Shown here: positions 22,632 through 31,594 of the stretch, piece by piece
Layout: each line of letters begins with the position of its first letter
Numbering within the stretch: position 1 is the stretch's first letter
Origin: Brevibacterium casei CIP 102111
Lineage (GTDB): Bacteria > Actinomycetota > Actinomycetes > Actinomycetales > Brevibacteriaceae
Assembly (NCBI RefSeq): GCF_900169275.1
Contig: NZ_FXZC01000008.1
Span: 1-64,000 of the forward strand
Direction of reading: 5' to 3'
Length of the DNA: 64,000 nt
Made by a program: the position numbers and the translations under genes
Notes under the pieces: generated by a model
The model's database searches: none
Seen by the model: only the letters and a program-made list of their open reading frames with translations
Told to the model about the DNA's origin: nothing

Positions 22632-23561
22632 TTGACCATCTACAGCAACGTCTCCGAACTGGTCGGCCGCACACCGCTGATCCGCCTCAACAAGGCGAGC
22701 GAGCGCACCGGTGCGGAGATCATCGGGAAGCTCGAATCGTACAACCCCGCGAACTCGGTCAAGGATCGCATCGGCGTGGCGATGATCGATGCCGCCGAGG
22801 CCTCCGGTCAGCTCCAGCCGGGCGGCACCATCGTCGAGGCGACCTCGGGCAACACCGGCATCGCGCTGGCCATGGTCGGCGCTTCGCGCGGGTACAAGGT
22901 CGTCCTCACAATGCCCGAGTCGATGTCGAAGGAGCGCCGTGCGCTGCTGCGCGCCTTCGGTGCCGAGCTCGTCCTCACCGACAAGTCCCTGGGTATGAAG
23001 GGCGCGGTCGAGAAGGCCGAGGAGATCGCCGCCGACGGTGCCGTCCTCGTGCGTCAGTTCGAGAACGAGGCCAACGCCGCGATCCACAAGGCGACGACCG
23101 GCCCTGAGATCCTCGCCGACACCGACGGCAAGGTCGACATCTTCGTCTCCGGCATCGGCACGGGTGGAACGATCTCCGGTGCCGGTGCGGCGCTCAAGGA
23201 GGCGAACCCCGAGGTGACGATCGTCGCCGTCGAACCCGCCGCCTCGCCGCTGCTCACCGAAGGCAAGGCCGGACCGCACACGATCCAGGGCATCGGTGCG
23301 AACTTCGTGCCGGCGATCCTCGACACCGAGATCTACGACGAGGTTTTCGATGTCGACGCCGATGCCTCGTTCGATCGGGCGCGGACGGTCGCGCACGAGG
23401 AGGGGTTGCTCGTCGGCATCTCCTCGGGAGCCGCCCTCGTCGCCGCCGAGGAGGTCGCCTCGCGTCCGGAGAACGCCGGCAAGCGCGTCGTCGTCATCCT
23501 CCCGGACTTCGGCGAGCGCTATCTCTCGACGCCGCTGTTCTCGGAATACCTCGACGACTGA
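22632..23561 (+). CDS. cysK: Cysteine synthase A (O-acetylserine sulfhydrylase)
   Basis: PLP enzyme making cysteine from O-acetylserine and sulfide. The PLP lysine is in [10 protein letters not shown], the substrate loop is [12 protein letters not shown], and the phosphate-binding loop is [12 protein letters not shown]. 309 aa. Initiation is at TTG 22632 after GGAAGG; no ATG or GTG fits the family N-terminus ([18 protein letters not shown]). The partner gene cysE follows 131 bp downstream behind its own promoter. Confidence 0.96.
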   Translation: MTIYSNVSELVGRTPLIRLNKASERTGAEIIGKLESYNPANSVKDRIGVAMIDAAEASGQLQPGGTIVEATSGNTGIALAMVGASRGYKVVLTMPESMSKERRALLRAFGAELVLTDKSLGMKGAVEKAEEIAADGAVLVRQFENEANAAIHKATTGPEILADTDGKVDIFVSGIGTGGTISGAGAALKEANPEVTIVAVEPAASPLLTEGKAGPHTIQGIGANFVPAILDTEIYDEVFDVDADASFDRARTVAHEEGLLVGISSGAALVAAEEVASRPENAGKRVVVILPDFGERYLSTPLFSEYLDD

Positions 23562-23606
23562 GGCGGCAACCACCTCGGCGAGGAATCGTCGGGGCCGAAA
23601 GACAGA

Positions 23607-23637
23607 CGAGGGGACGTCGGCATGCGGCGTCCCCTCG
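23607..23637 (+). terminator. Hairpin terminator after cysK
   Basis: Perfect 10-bp stem (CGAGGGGACG with CGTCCCCTCG) and 11-base loop, no T run. It lies between the cysK stop and the cysE promoter (-10 TAGGGT at 23646-23651). Confidence 0.6.
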
Positions 23638-23692
23638 GTCGTCGGTAGGGTCGACATCGACGACGGGAAGACTCGTGAAGGGGAGCGGCTTG

Positions 23693-24406
23693 ATGAAGGC
23701 ACTGTGGGCGATCGCGGCGGCGACTGCGGGAGCGGCGGCATACGGGCTCAGCCGCAAGGGCGTCCGGGAGGCGCTGCGCGAGGACCTCGACACGGTGCAG
23801 CGCCGGGATCCGGCGGCGTCGAACGACCTCGTCTCGATCCTCTCCTATCCGGGACTCCACGCGATCTGGGCGCACCGCGGCCTCCATCGGATGTGGCAGC
23901 ACGATGAGCTCAAGGTCCCGGCACGCCTCCTCTCGCAGGCGGTGCGGGCGCTCACCGGCGTCGAGATCCATCCCGGCGCGACGATCGGCAGGCGCTTCTT
24001 CATCGACCACGCCAACGGCGTCGTCATCGGGGAGACCGCGGAGATCGGCGACGACGTCATGCTCTACCACCAGGTCACGCTCGGCGGCACGTCGATGGAG
24101 AAGACGAAGCGGCATCCCACGCTCGGCAACCACGTCCTCGTCGGCTCCGGCGCGAAGATCCTCGGGCCCGTCGTCGTCGGCGACAACTCCTCGGTCGGGG
24201 CGAACGCCGTCGTCGTCAAGGACGTCGCGCCGGACTCGAGCGCCGTCGGCATCCCCGCCACCGTCCGCCCCAAGCGCACCGGTGCGGTGCCGACCTCCGT
24301 GCCCACGCCCGCGAAGCCCGACGCCGAGGCGGGACGCACCGACGCCGACCAGCGCACCGCCGATGAGGCGGACTTCGAGCTCTTCGACCCCGCCATCTGG
24401 ATCTGA
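23693..24406 (+). CDS. cysE: Serine O-acetyltransferase
   Basis: Makes O-acetylserine from serine and acetyl-CoA, the substrate of CysK. It has the short N-terminal helical region ([14 protein letters not shown]...[12 protein letters not shown]) and a left-handed beta-helix of hexapeptide repeats ([50 protein letters not shown]). H in the HANG motif is catalytic. The extra C-terminal tail (about 200-237) is Pro/Ala-rich but ends in an Ile (PAIWI), as in CysE tails that bind CysK. The N-terminal [18 protein letters not shown] is hydrophobic and unusual. ATG 23693 has AAGGGGAG upstream. Confidence 0.94.
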   Translation: MKALWAIAAATAGAAAYGLSRKGVREALREDLDTVQRRDPAASNDLVSILSYPGLHAIWAHRGLHRMWQHDELKVPARLLSQAVRALTGVEIHPGATIGRRFFIDHANGVVIGETAEIGDDVMLYHQVTLGGTSMEKTKRHPTLGNHVLVGSGAKILGPVVVGDNSSVGANAVVVKDVAPDSSAVGIPATVRPKRTGAVPTSVPTPAKPDAEAGRTDADQRTADEADFELFDPAIWI

Positions 24407-24544
24407 GCGGGCGCCGGCGCCCGGGCACCGTCTCCCGCGCTGACGCCGGCACCAAGTCTGCGCCCCGACCCGGCGCCCACTTCGCTCCCGGGCTTGCGCC
24501 CACCCCGCTCGCAGACCCACCCCGCTCGCCGACCCACCGCCTCT

Positions 24545-24598
24545 CCGAGGAGGATCCGGTGCGAACTTCGGCTCTAATTCGCATCGGATCCTCCTCGG
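24545..24598. repeat. 54-nt hairpin repeat, copy A
   Basis: The arms CCGAGGAGGATCC (24545-24557) and GGATCCTCCTCGG (24586-24598) are perfect. Pairing continues inward through GGTGCGAA / TTCGCATC, giving a stem of about 21 bp with one G-T and a 12-base loop. Same length and consensus as copies B (24833-24886) and C (26101-26154). The surrounding 596-bp gap after cysE holds no gene that I can support. Confidence 0.85.
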
Positions 24599-24832
24599 GG
24601 CCGCCCGCCGCGGCACCCCGTGGGGTCTTGAGCCCTGTGCGGTCAAACCTGCGCGCCTCGGAATCGTGCGCACGAACCCCTCGCCGTGAGCCCCGCGCCT
24701 GCATGGGCTGTCAGCCGACTCGCGGTCACGTGGGTGTGGACGGGCACTCGAGGGAAGCGCTCCTCGTGCTCCTGCCCTCCGACCGTGGCACTATCGCTGT
24801 CCCGCCGCTGCGCTGCCTCGTCCGCCGAGTCC

Positions 24833-24886
24833 TCGAGGTGGATCCAGTGCGAATCCGGCTCGAGAATCGGACTGGATGCACCTCGG
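24833..24886. repeat. 54-nt hairpin repeat, copy B (diverged)
   Basis: CGAGGTG-GATCCAGT (24834-24848) pairs with ACTGGAT-GCACCTCG (24871-24885) with one mismatch. The compensated change (AGGAGG to AGGTGG on one side, CCTCCT to GCACCT on the other) suggests that the hairpin itself is maintained. Confidence 0.75.
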
Positions 24887-24989
24887 CGGCCACGCCACTC
24901 GTGCGTGCCACCCTGTGCACGGCGACACCGACTCGGGTGCATTCTGCCTGTGGACCAGACCCGACTCTCCACAGGGCCGATCGCAGGTC

Positions 24990-24995
24990 TACCGT
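24990..24995 (+). promoter_or_regulatory. -10 box of the first AbiEi/DUF559-like gene (leaderless)
   Basis: TACCGT, seven bases, then GTG 25003. Confidence 0.4.
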
Positions 24996-25002
24996 GCTCG
25001 GG

Positions 25003-25980
25003 GTGTTCGGGCTGAGCCTGGGCCGTATGTGGAACTCGATGAACGAACCCGTGACCTTCCGACCGGCGTCGATCCCCTTCACAATGACGTCCGCCGACCG
25101 CCCCGACGTCACCCGTTACGCACTGCTGACGGAGAAGCGGTTCGTCCAGCTCTTCCGCGGGGTCTGGATCGACGTCGACGCTGAGACCGAGCTGCCGGTG
25201 CCGCGGTGGGCTGATGACCGCTGGATTGCTGAATGGACCAAGCTCAAAGGGCTGAGGCTCCTCCACCCGGACGTCGCCGGCAGTCATGCCACCGCCGCCC
25301 GGCTCTACGGGCTTCCGCTTCCGGCCCGCTTCGACGCTGGTCCACTTCACGTGGCCAGCGGTTCGAAGGACCTGCGCATCGATCGGCCCGAGGTGGTTCT
25401 CCACCGGTCGAAGTTCCATGAGCGTCAGACGGTCGGACTGCTCGACGTCGATCTCGTGGCGATTCCGCTTCTCGTCGTCCAGCTCGCATCGGAGCTCACG
25501 CTGGCCGAGCTCGTCGCTCTCGGGGATGCCGCGATCGGACGGCAGGCCGGCGGACCGTACATCTCCCTCGACGAACTGCGGCAGTGTGTCCTCGACCGAC
25601 CGAGGATCAGCGGCCGCAGGAAGGTCGAGCGAGCGCTCGCCCTCATCCGACCGACCGTGGACTCCTCCCGCGAGACGTGGCTGCGATTGTGGCTGGTCGA
25701 CCACGGCTTTCGCGAGCCCGTCGTCCACCCTGCGGTGCCGAGCGAAGCCGGGCGCTGCCTCCTCCACCCCGACCTCGGATACCCCGAACTGCGGATCGCG
25801 ATCGAGTACGAAGGCGACCAGCATCGCTCCTCGCCCGAGCAGTTCGCCGCCGACATCCGCCGCCGTGAGCTGCTCGAGGCGGAAGGCTGGGTGGTGCTCA
25901 GGGTGACCAAGCGCACCGACATGGCAGCGTTCGCGCGGACCCTGTCCGCCCATGTCGTCCGCCGAGGCGGTCGCGCCTGA
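25003..25980 (+). CDS. AbiEi/DUF559-like protein with Vsr-type nuclease-fold C-terminus
   Basis: 325 aa from GTG 25003; ATG 25027 and 25039 are alternatives. N-terminal region (about 30-110) resembles the winged-helix part of AbiEi-type antitoxins (KRFVQLFRGVWIDVD, GSHATAARLYGLPLP). The C-terminal 90 residues carry a restriction-endonuclease-like core: D257 (HPDLGYP), E268 and E270 (IEYEGDQH), H274, then RRRELLEAEGWVVLRVTK. This is the DUF559/Vsr-like arrangement; no substrate is known. No toxin partner is adjacent. Codon use is slightly less GC-rich than the neighbours. It is surrounded by three hairpin repeats (A and B upstream, C downstream). The family name is my recognition; the function is unknown. 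Confidence 0.75.
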   Translation: MFGLSLGRMWNSMNEPVTFRPASIPFTMTSADRPDVTRYALLTEKRFVQLFRGVWIDVDAETELPVPRWADDRWIAEWTKLKGLRLLHPDVAGSHATAARLYGLPLPARFDAGPLHVASGSKDLRIDRPEVVLHRSKFHERQTVGLLDVDLVAIPLLVVQLASELTLAELVALGDAAIGRQAGGPYISLDELRQCVLDRPRISGRRKVERALALIRPTVDSSRETWLRLWLVDHGFREPVVHPAVPSEAGRCLLHPDLGYPELRIAIEYEGDQHRSSPEQFAADIRRRELLEAEGWVVLRVTKRTDMAAFARTLSAHVVRRGGRA

Positions 25981-26100
25981 CCTCGACATGCATGGGGTGG
26001 CGAACGTTCCCTGAGCGCGGCGCGCTCGGACCGCAGAGACATGGTCCGACTGACGTGGACCCTCGCCGAGGTGGCTGCTGCGCGGTCCGCAGCCTCGTCC

Positions 26101-26154
26101 CCGAGGAGGATCGGGTCCGAAACTGGGCCCAATATCGGACTGGATCCTCCTCGG
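26101..26154. repeat. 54-nt hairpin repeat, copy C
   Basis: CCGAGGAGGATC (26101-26112) with GATCCTCCTCGG (26143-26154), plus an inner stem GGTCCGA / TCGGACT. It lies 120 bp after the stop of the DUF559-like gene. Its right half (ATCGGACTGGAT) is the same as that of copy B. Confidence 0.85.
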
Positions 26155-26272
26155 GATCGTGGGTGGACGCCCCGGCCGCACGGGTGGCCCTAGGGCGCGG
26201 GACCGCCTCGGCGAAGGAATTCCGAATCGGGGAATACATCTGCGGACCTGACTGTTAAGATTTCAACAAGTT

Positions 26273-26305
26273 ACTTCAAAACTGAAGTTTTAACGGCTGT
26301 AGGCT
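26273..26305 (+). promoter_or_regulatory. Palindromic operator and -10 of the luciferase-like operon
   Basis: ACTTCA-AAAC-TGAAGT (26273-26288) lies just upstream of a -10-like TAGGCT (26300-26305), overlapping the -35 region, in an AT-rich island. Since the operon encodes a MarR-family protein, this is the likely autoregulatory site. AGGAG follows before the ATG at 26340. Confidence 0.5.
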
Positions 26306-26339
26306 GGCTTCGGGCCGACCACAGAGACGAGGAGCAGTC

Positions 26340-27551
26340 ATGGAATTCGGAATCTTCACCATCGGCGACGTCACCACGGACCCGACGAACGGCACCACGG
26401 TGTCGGAGCACCAGCGGATCAAGAACACGGTCGAGCTCGCGAAGAAGGCCGAAGAGGTCGGCCTCGACGTGTTCGCCACCGGCCAGCACCACAACCCGCC
26501 GTTCGTTGCACCGGCCAACCCGCCGGTGCTGCTGGCGAACATCGCCGCACAGACCGAGAAGCTCAAGCTGTCGACGGCGACGACCCTCATCACGACGACC
26601 GACCCGGTGCGCATCGCCGAGGACTACTCGTACGCCCAGCATCTGGCCGACGGTCGCCTCGACCTCATCATGGGGCGCGGCAACACCGGACCGGTCTACC
26701 CGTGGTTCGGCAAGGACATCCGCGCGGGCATCCCGCTCGCGGTCGAGAACTACAACCTCCTCTACCGTCTGTGGCGGGAGAAGAACCTCGACTGGGAGGG
26801 CAAGTTCCGCACGCCGCTCAACGGCTTCACGGTCACCCCGTGGCCGCTCGACGACGTCCCGCCGTTCGTCTGGCACGGGTCGATCCGCAGCCCCGAGATC
26901 GCCGAGCAGGCCGCCTACTACGGTGACGGCTTCTTCCACAACAACATCTTCTGGCCCACCTCGCACACCGCGCGCATGGTCCAGCTCTACCGCCAGCGCT
27001 ACGAGTACTACGGCCACGGCACGGCGGAGCAGGCGATCGTCGGCCTCGGCGGTCAGGTGTTCATGCGGAAGAACTCGCAGGATGCGGTCAAGGAGTTCCG
27101 TCCCTACTTCGACAACGCCCCGGTCTACGGCCACGGTCCCAGCCTCGAGGACTTCTCGACGCAGACCCCGCTGACCGTGGGATCGCCGCAGGAGGTCATC
27201 GAACGGACCCTGAGCTTCCGCGACTGGGCCGGCGACTACCAGCGCCAGATGTTCCTCATCGACCACGCCGGTCTCCCGCAGAAGACGGTGCTCGAACAGC
27301 TCGACATCCTCGGCGAGGAGGTCGTGCCGGTCCTCCGCGAGGAGTTCGCCAAGGGCCGTCCGGCCGACGTGCCCGATGCCCCGAGCCACGAATCGCTCGT
27401 CATCCGCCACCGCGAGGGACGCGACCCCATCCCCGGCGGCGGACCCGGCTCGAAGGCGTACGAGGACCGTGAGGCCCGCGCGGCCGAAGCGAAGAAGGCC
27501 AAGGAAGCCGAAGAGCGCGAAGCAGCAGAATCAGGAGCGCAGAGCGAATGA
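26340..27551 (+). CDS. FMN-dependent luciferase-like monooxygenase (CE1758 family)
   Basis: LLM-class flavin oxidoreductase, 403 aa. The TIM-barrel features are visible: MEFGIFTIGD at the N-terminus, GLDVFATGQHHNPPF, TATTLITTTDPVRIAEDYSY, and RLDLIMGRGNTGPVYPW. It uses reduced FMN and O2; the substrate is unknown. The next gene, overlapping by four bases, encodes a flavin reductase of the matching CE1759 type, and the pair is known from Corynebacterium and relatives. The C-terminal 40 residues form a charged coil (EARAAEAKKAKEAEEREAAE). Confidence 0.9.
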   Translation: MEFGIFTIGDVTTDPTNGTTVSEHQRIKNTVELAKKAEEVGLDVFATGQHHNPPFVAPANPPVLLANIAAQTEKLKLSTATTLITTTDPVRIAEDYSYAQHLADGRLDLIMGRGNTGPVYPWFGKDIRAGIPLAVENYNLLYRLWREKNLDWEGKFRTPLNGFTVTPWPLDDVPPFVWHGSIRSPEIAEQAAYYGDGFFHNNIFWPTSHTARMVQLYRQRYEYYGHGTAEQAIVGLGGQVFMRKNSQDAVKEFRPYFDNAPVYGHGPSLEDFSTQTPLTVGSPQEVIERTLSFRDWAGDYQRQMFLIDHAGLPQKTVLEQLDILGEEVVPVLREEFAKGRPADVPDAPSHESLVIRHREGRDPIPGGGPGSKAYEDREARAAEAKKAKEAEEREAAESGAQSE

Positions 27552-28255
27552 AGATCCTCGCAGTCACCACCTCGCTGAGTGAGAACTCGACGACGCAGAA
27601 GCTCGCGGACAGGATCATGGCCGCGGCCGCCTCGGCGGCGGAGTCTGCCGGAATCGAGCCGACGACGGAGAGCATCAACGTCCGTCGGCTCTCGACCTCG
27701 CTCACGGACATGGCGCTCACCGGGTTCCGGTCCGAGGAGCTTGAGGAGGCGTACCGGAAGGTCGCCGAGGCGGATGCGATCATCACCGTCACCCCCGTGT
27801 ACAAGGTGGCACCGGTGGGACTGCACACGCTCTTCTGGCAGCTCATCGACGAACAGGTCCTCGCGGGCACCCCGGTGCTCATCGCCACGACCGGCGGCAC
27901 GGCCCGCCATTCGCTGGCCGGGGACACCGCGATGCGCCCGATGCTCAGCTACCTCAAGGGCATCGTCGTGCCCACGACGGTGTTCGCCGCGACCGACGAC
28001 TGGGGCAGCGCGGAGGGCGGGCGTGCGCTGACCTCCCGCGTGCGCCAGTCCGCGGAGGAGCTCATCGAGCTCACCGCGGCGGTGCGCGGACTCACGGGCA
28101 CCGAGGCGGCAGCGACCGACGACTCACCCGGCAATGAGGGGCCCGACAGCCTCGCGCCGCACCGGGTGACGATCGGGCGCAGTGAGAAGCGCAGCGTCAG
28201 TGACGAGTTCGACCCCGAGCGCATTACCCCGTTCGCGCAGCTGCTCGAGGGCTGA
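27548..28255 (+). CDS. FMN reductase (CE1759 family)
   Basis: 235-aa NADPH-dependent FMN reductase-type flavodoxin fold (MKILAVTTSLSENSTTQKLADRI; ADAIITVTPVYKVAPVGLHTLFWQLID). It presumably supplies FMNH2 to the preceding monooxygenase; ATGA overlap gives tight coupling. The C-terminal part is a linker plus a short tail (FDPERITPFAQLLEG). Confidence 0.9.
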   Translation: MKILAVTTSLSENSTTQKLADRIMAAAASAAESAGIEPTTESINVRRLSTSLTDMALTGFRSEELEEAYRKVAEADAIITVTPVYKVAPVGLHTLFWQLIDEQVLAGTPVLIATTGGTARHSLAGDTAMRPMLSYLKGIVVPTTVFAATDDWGSAEGGRALTSRVRQSAEELIELTAAVRGLTGTEAAATDDSPGNEGPDSLAPHRVTIGRSEKRSVSDEFDPERITPFAQLLEG

Positions 28256-28257
28256 CG

Positions 28258-28737
28258 ATGTCCGAGACCACGGCAGCCCCGGTCATCCGGTTCGGGCGCG
28301 GCCGGGAGGAACGCGCCCAGGAGGCATGGCGGACGTACTTCGAGACCTCACAGCGCATCCGGCAGGTCCTCGACGACCGCCTCAAGGAGCAGGCGGGGAT
28401 GAGCGTGAGCGACTACAACACCCTTCTGCTCCTCTGGGAGGCGCCCGAGCGGACGCTGACGATGGGGACGCTGGCGAAGCGCCTCGTGTTCTCGCCGTCA
28501 CGGCTCAACTACCGGATCAAGGTGCTCGAGGACGCCGGGCTCGTCGAGAAGCTCGCGTGCGCCGCGGACCGGCGATCGCACAACATCCGCCTCACCGAGG
28601 CGGGGGGTCGCCGGTTCCTCGACGCCGCCAGGCTGCACAGCAGGGCGATCGACGAGGTGTTCCTCTCCCACGTCGACGATGCGGAACTCGAGGTCATCGA
28701 CACCGTGTTCGCCCGCATCGCGAAAGCCCTTCCGTGA
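28258..28737 (+). CDS. MarR-family transcriptional regulator
   Basis: 159 aa. The winged helix-turn-helix is plain: LLLLWEAPERTLTMGTLAKRL, VFSPSRLNYRIKVLEDAGLV and the wing CAADRRSHNIRLTEAG. It starts two bases after the FMN reductase stop, so it is the third gene of the operon and probably represses it through the palindrome at 26273-26288. Confidence 0.92.
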   Translation: MSETTAAPVIRFGRGREERAQEAWRTYFETSQRIRQVLDDRLKEQAGMSVSDYNTLLLLWEAPERTLTMGTLAKRLVFSPSRLNYRIKVLEDAGLVEKLACAADRRSHNIRLTEAGGRRFLDAARLHSRAIDEVFLSHVDDAELEVIDTVFARIAKALP

Positions 28738-28767
28738 GCGGATGAGACTCGTGCCACAATTGGGGCT

Positions 28768-29715
28768 ATGACGATCACGACCATCGCCTTCCCCGACTCC
28801 GACCTCCGCAATCGCGTCATCGCCAGGATCCCCGCGCACCAGCGCGCGAACGTCGACTTAGTCGTCTACTCGGACAAGGAGAAGTCGGCGAAGCTGAGCA
28901 AGGATGACGTCGACGTCGTCGTCCTGCCCTACATGGATTCGGCCGGCACGATCGAGCTTCTGCCGGAACTGCCCAATCTCCGGCTCGTCATCACCCAGAC
29001 GACGGGATACGACCCGGTCGCGCACCTGCCCGAGAAGGGCATCGAGGTCGCCACCGCCTCGGGCGTGCACACCGGAGGCACCGCGGAGCTCGCGCTGGCG
29101 CTCACGCTGGCGAGTCTGCGCGGAATCGACGACGCGGTGCGCAACCAGGTCTCGCGGACCTGGGACCACAGGCGCTACCGGTCCCTGCAGGACCGGCGGG
29201 TCATGGTCGTCGGCGTCGGGGAGATCGGACGGGCGATCGCGGACCGGTTCGCCCCCTTCGAGGTCGAGCTCACCCGGGTGGGCACGACCGCCAGGGAGGA
29301 CGACCGCGGCAGGGTCGACGGCGTCGACGAACTGCCCGACCTCCTTCCCCACACCGACGTCGTCGTCCTCATCACCCCGCTCACGGACTCGACCCACCAC
29401 CTCGTCGACGCCGAATTCCTCCGGCAGCTGCCGGACAACGCGCTCATCGTCAACGTCGCCCGCGGCAAGGTCGTCGACACCGATGCCCTCGTCGCGGAGC
29501 TGTCGACCGGACGCCTCCATGCGGCCCTCGACGTCATGGACCCCGAGCCGCTGCCGGAGAACCACCCGCTGTGGGGAACCCCGAACACACTCATCACTCC
29601 GCACGTCGGCGGCGACACCTCGGCGTTCGAACCGCGGGTCGTCAAGATCCTCGCCGAACAGGTGCGCCGGATCAACGACGGGGAGAAGCTCCTCAACGTC
29701 GTCGCCGAGGACTGA
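28768..29715 (+). CDS. D-isomer-specific 2-hydroxyacid dehydrogenase
   Basis: 315-aa NAD(P)-dependent enzyme reducing 2-keto acids. Nucleotide-binding motif VVGVGEIGRAIADRF; catalytic Arg in VNVARGKVVD, Glu in DPEPLPENHP, and His in TPHVGG. Substrate unknown. It is 21% or so of the way between MarR and ilvD without clear operon ties; a weak -10 (CACAAT) seven bases before the ATG suggests leaderless expression. Confidence 0.9.
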   Translation: MTITTIAFPDSDLRNRVIARIPAHQRANVDLVVYSDKEKSAKLSKDDVDVVVLPYMDSAGTIELLPELPNLRLVITQTTGYDPVAHLPEKGIEVATASGVHTGGTAELALALTLASLRGIDDAVRNQVSRTWDHRRYRSLQDRRVMVVGVGEIGRAIADRFAPFEVELTRVGTTAREDDRGRVDGVDELPDLLPHTDVVVLITPLTDSTHHLVDAEFLRQLPDNALIVNVARGKVVDTDALVAELSTGRLHAALDVMDPEPLPENHPLWGTPNTLITPHVGGDTSAFEPRVVKILAEQVRRINDGEKLLNVVAED

Positions 29716-29755
29716 GGTCAGCCGAGGCATTCCCGCCTGAAAGCCCACGTGAGAA

Positions 29756-29795
29756 GGGGTGCCGGCTCGACCGGCCGGGTCGAAACCGGCACCCC
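29756..29795 (+). terminator. Two-level hairpin terminator before ilvD
   Basis: GGGGTGCCGG (29756-29765) pairs perfectly with CCGGCACCCC (29786-29795), and TCGACC / GGTCGA pair inside. No T run. Confidence 0.6.
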
Positions 29796-29849
29796 GAAAC
29801 CCTGGTTCCACGATGCGAGAACGGGGCCGACGGATGCCGGACAGGGGCG

Positions 29850-29855
29850 TAGAGT
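29850..29855 (+). promoter_or_regulatory. -10 box of ilvD (leaderless)
   Basis: TAGAGT, six bases (GCCCCC), then ATG 29862. No Shine-Dalgarno. Confidence 0.6.
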
Positions 29856-29861
29856 GCCCCC

Positions 29862-31574
29862 ATGAGCATCGATACGGACACCTCAGCACCGGACATCAAA
29901 CCCCGTTCCCGCGATGTCACGGACGGACTCGAGAGCACCGCCTCGCGCGGCATGCTCCGGGCCGTCGGCATGGGCGATGACGACTGGGCGAAGCCGCAGA
30001 TCGCCGTCGCCTCGTCGTGGAACGAGATCACGCCGTGCAACCTCTCGCTCCAGCGCCTCGCCGGTGCCGCGAAGGAAGGCGTGCACGCGGCGGGTGGGTA
30101 CCCGCTCGAGTTCGGCACGATCTCCGTCTCCGACGGCATCTCCATGGGGCATGAGGGCATGCACTACTCGCTCGTCTCCCGCGAGGTCATCACCGACTCC
30201 GTCGAGACCGTGATGAGCGCCGAACGCCTCGACGGCTCCGTGCTCATGGCCGGCTGCGACAAGTCGATCCCCGGCATGCTCATGGCAGCCGCCCGCCTCG
30301 GACTCTCGAGCGTCTTCCTCTACAACGGCTCGATCATGCCGGGCACAGCGAAGCTCTCCGACGGCACGGAGAAGGAAGTCACCCTCATCGACGCGTTCGA
30401 AGCCGTCGGCGCCTGCCGGGCGGGAACGATGTCACGCCAGGACGTCGACGCCATCGAACGTGCCGTGTGTCCCGGTGAAGGCGCGTGCGGCGGAATGTAC
30501 ACGGCGAACACGATGGCCTCGGCCGCCGAGGCGATGGGCATGTCCCTGCCCGGCTCCGCCGCCCCGCCGGCGATCCACCGCAACCGCACGATCTACGCCC
30601 GCCAGTCCGGTGAGGCCGTCGTCAACCTCCTGCGCAAGGGCATCACTGCGAAGGACATCATCACGAAGGAGTCGCTGCACAACGCGATCGCCGTCGTCAT
30701 GGCCTTCGGCGGGTCGACGAACGCCGTCCTCCACCTCCTCGCGATCGCCGCCGAAGCCGGCGTCGACCTCGAACTCGACGACTTCAACCGGATCGGGGAC
30801 AAGGTGCCCCACCTCGGCAACGTCAAGCCCTTCGGCGAGTACGTGATGAACGACGTGTTCAAGATCGGCGGCGTGCCCGTGATCATGAAGGCCCTCCTCG
30901 ACGCCGGTCTCCTCAACGGCGACTGCCTCACCGTGACGGGCCGGACCGTGGCCGAGAACCTCGCCGAGATCAACCCTCCCGACCCCGACGGCAAGATCCT
31001 CCGGGCGCTCAACAACCCGATCCACGCAACCGGCGGACTCACCGTGCTCCGCGGCTCGCTCGCCCCCGAAGGCGCCGTCGTCAAATCCGCGGGCTTCGAC
31101 GCCGACGTCTTCGAAGGCACGGCCCGGGTCTTCGACCAGGAGCAGCCGGCGATGGACGCGGTGCTGAACGGCGAACTGAAGAAGGGCGACGTCGTCGTCA
31201 TCCGCTACGAAGGCCCCAAGGGCGGGCCGGGCATGCGCGAGATGCTCGCGATCACCGGTGCGATCAAGGGCGCGGGCATCGGAAAGGACGTCCTCCTCAT
31301 CACCGACGGCCGCTTCTCCGGAGGGTCGACCGGGCTGTGCATCGGCCACGTCGCGCCCGAGGCCGTCGACGGCGGACCGATCGCCCTCGTCGAGGACGGG
31401 GATAAGATCACCGTCGACATCGCCGCCCGGTCGATCGAACTCCACGTCGACGAGGAGGTGCTGGCCGAGCGTCGCAAGTCGTGGACGCTGCCGGAGAACC
31501 ACCGACTCACCGGCGTGCTCGGCAAGTACGCGAAGCTCGTCCAGTCGGCCTCGACCGGGGCCGTCTGCCGCTGA
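29862..31574 (+). CDS. ilvD: Dihydroxy-acid dehydratase
   Basis: Fe-S enzyme dehydrating dihydroxyvalerates to the keto acids of valine and isoleucine. Cluster cysteines are in [18 protein letters not shown] and [12 protein letters not shown]; the C-terminal swivel domain has [22 protein letters not shown]. 570 aa. It is not linked to ilvBNC (17 kb away) and has its own promoter. Confidence 0.97.
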   Translation: MSIDTDTSAPDIKPRSRDVTDGLESTASRGMLRAVGMGDDDWAKPQIAVASSWNEITPCNLSLQRLAGAAKEGVHAAGGYPLEFGTISVSDGISMGHEGMHYSLVSREVITDSVETVMSAERLDGSVLMAGCDKSIPGMLMAAARLGLSSVFLYNGSIMPGTAKLSDGTEKEVTLIDAFEAVGACRAGTMSRQDVDAIERAVCPGEGACGGMYTANTMASAAEAMGMSLPGSAAPPAIHRNRTIYARQSGEAVVNLLRKGITAKDIITKESLHNAIAVVMAFGGSTNAVLHLLAIAAEAGVDLELDDFNRIGDKVPHLGNVKPFGEYVMNDVFKIGGVPVIMKALLDAGLLNGDCLTVTGRTVAENLAEINPPDPDGKILRALNNPIHATGGLTVLRGSLAPEGAVVKSAGFDADVFEGTARVFDQEQPAMDAVLNGELKKGDVVVIRYEGPKGGPGMREMLAITGAIKGAGIGKDVLLITDGRFSGGSTGLCIGHVAPEAVDGGPIALVEDGDKITVDIAARSIELHVDEEVLAERRKSWTLPENHRLTGVLGKYAKLVQSASTGAVCR

Positions 31575-31594
31575 CCGTCGACGGGAGCCGCACC

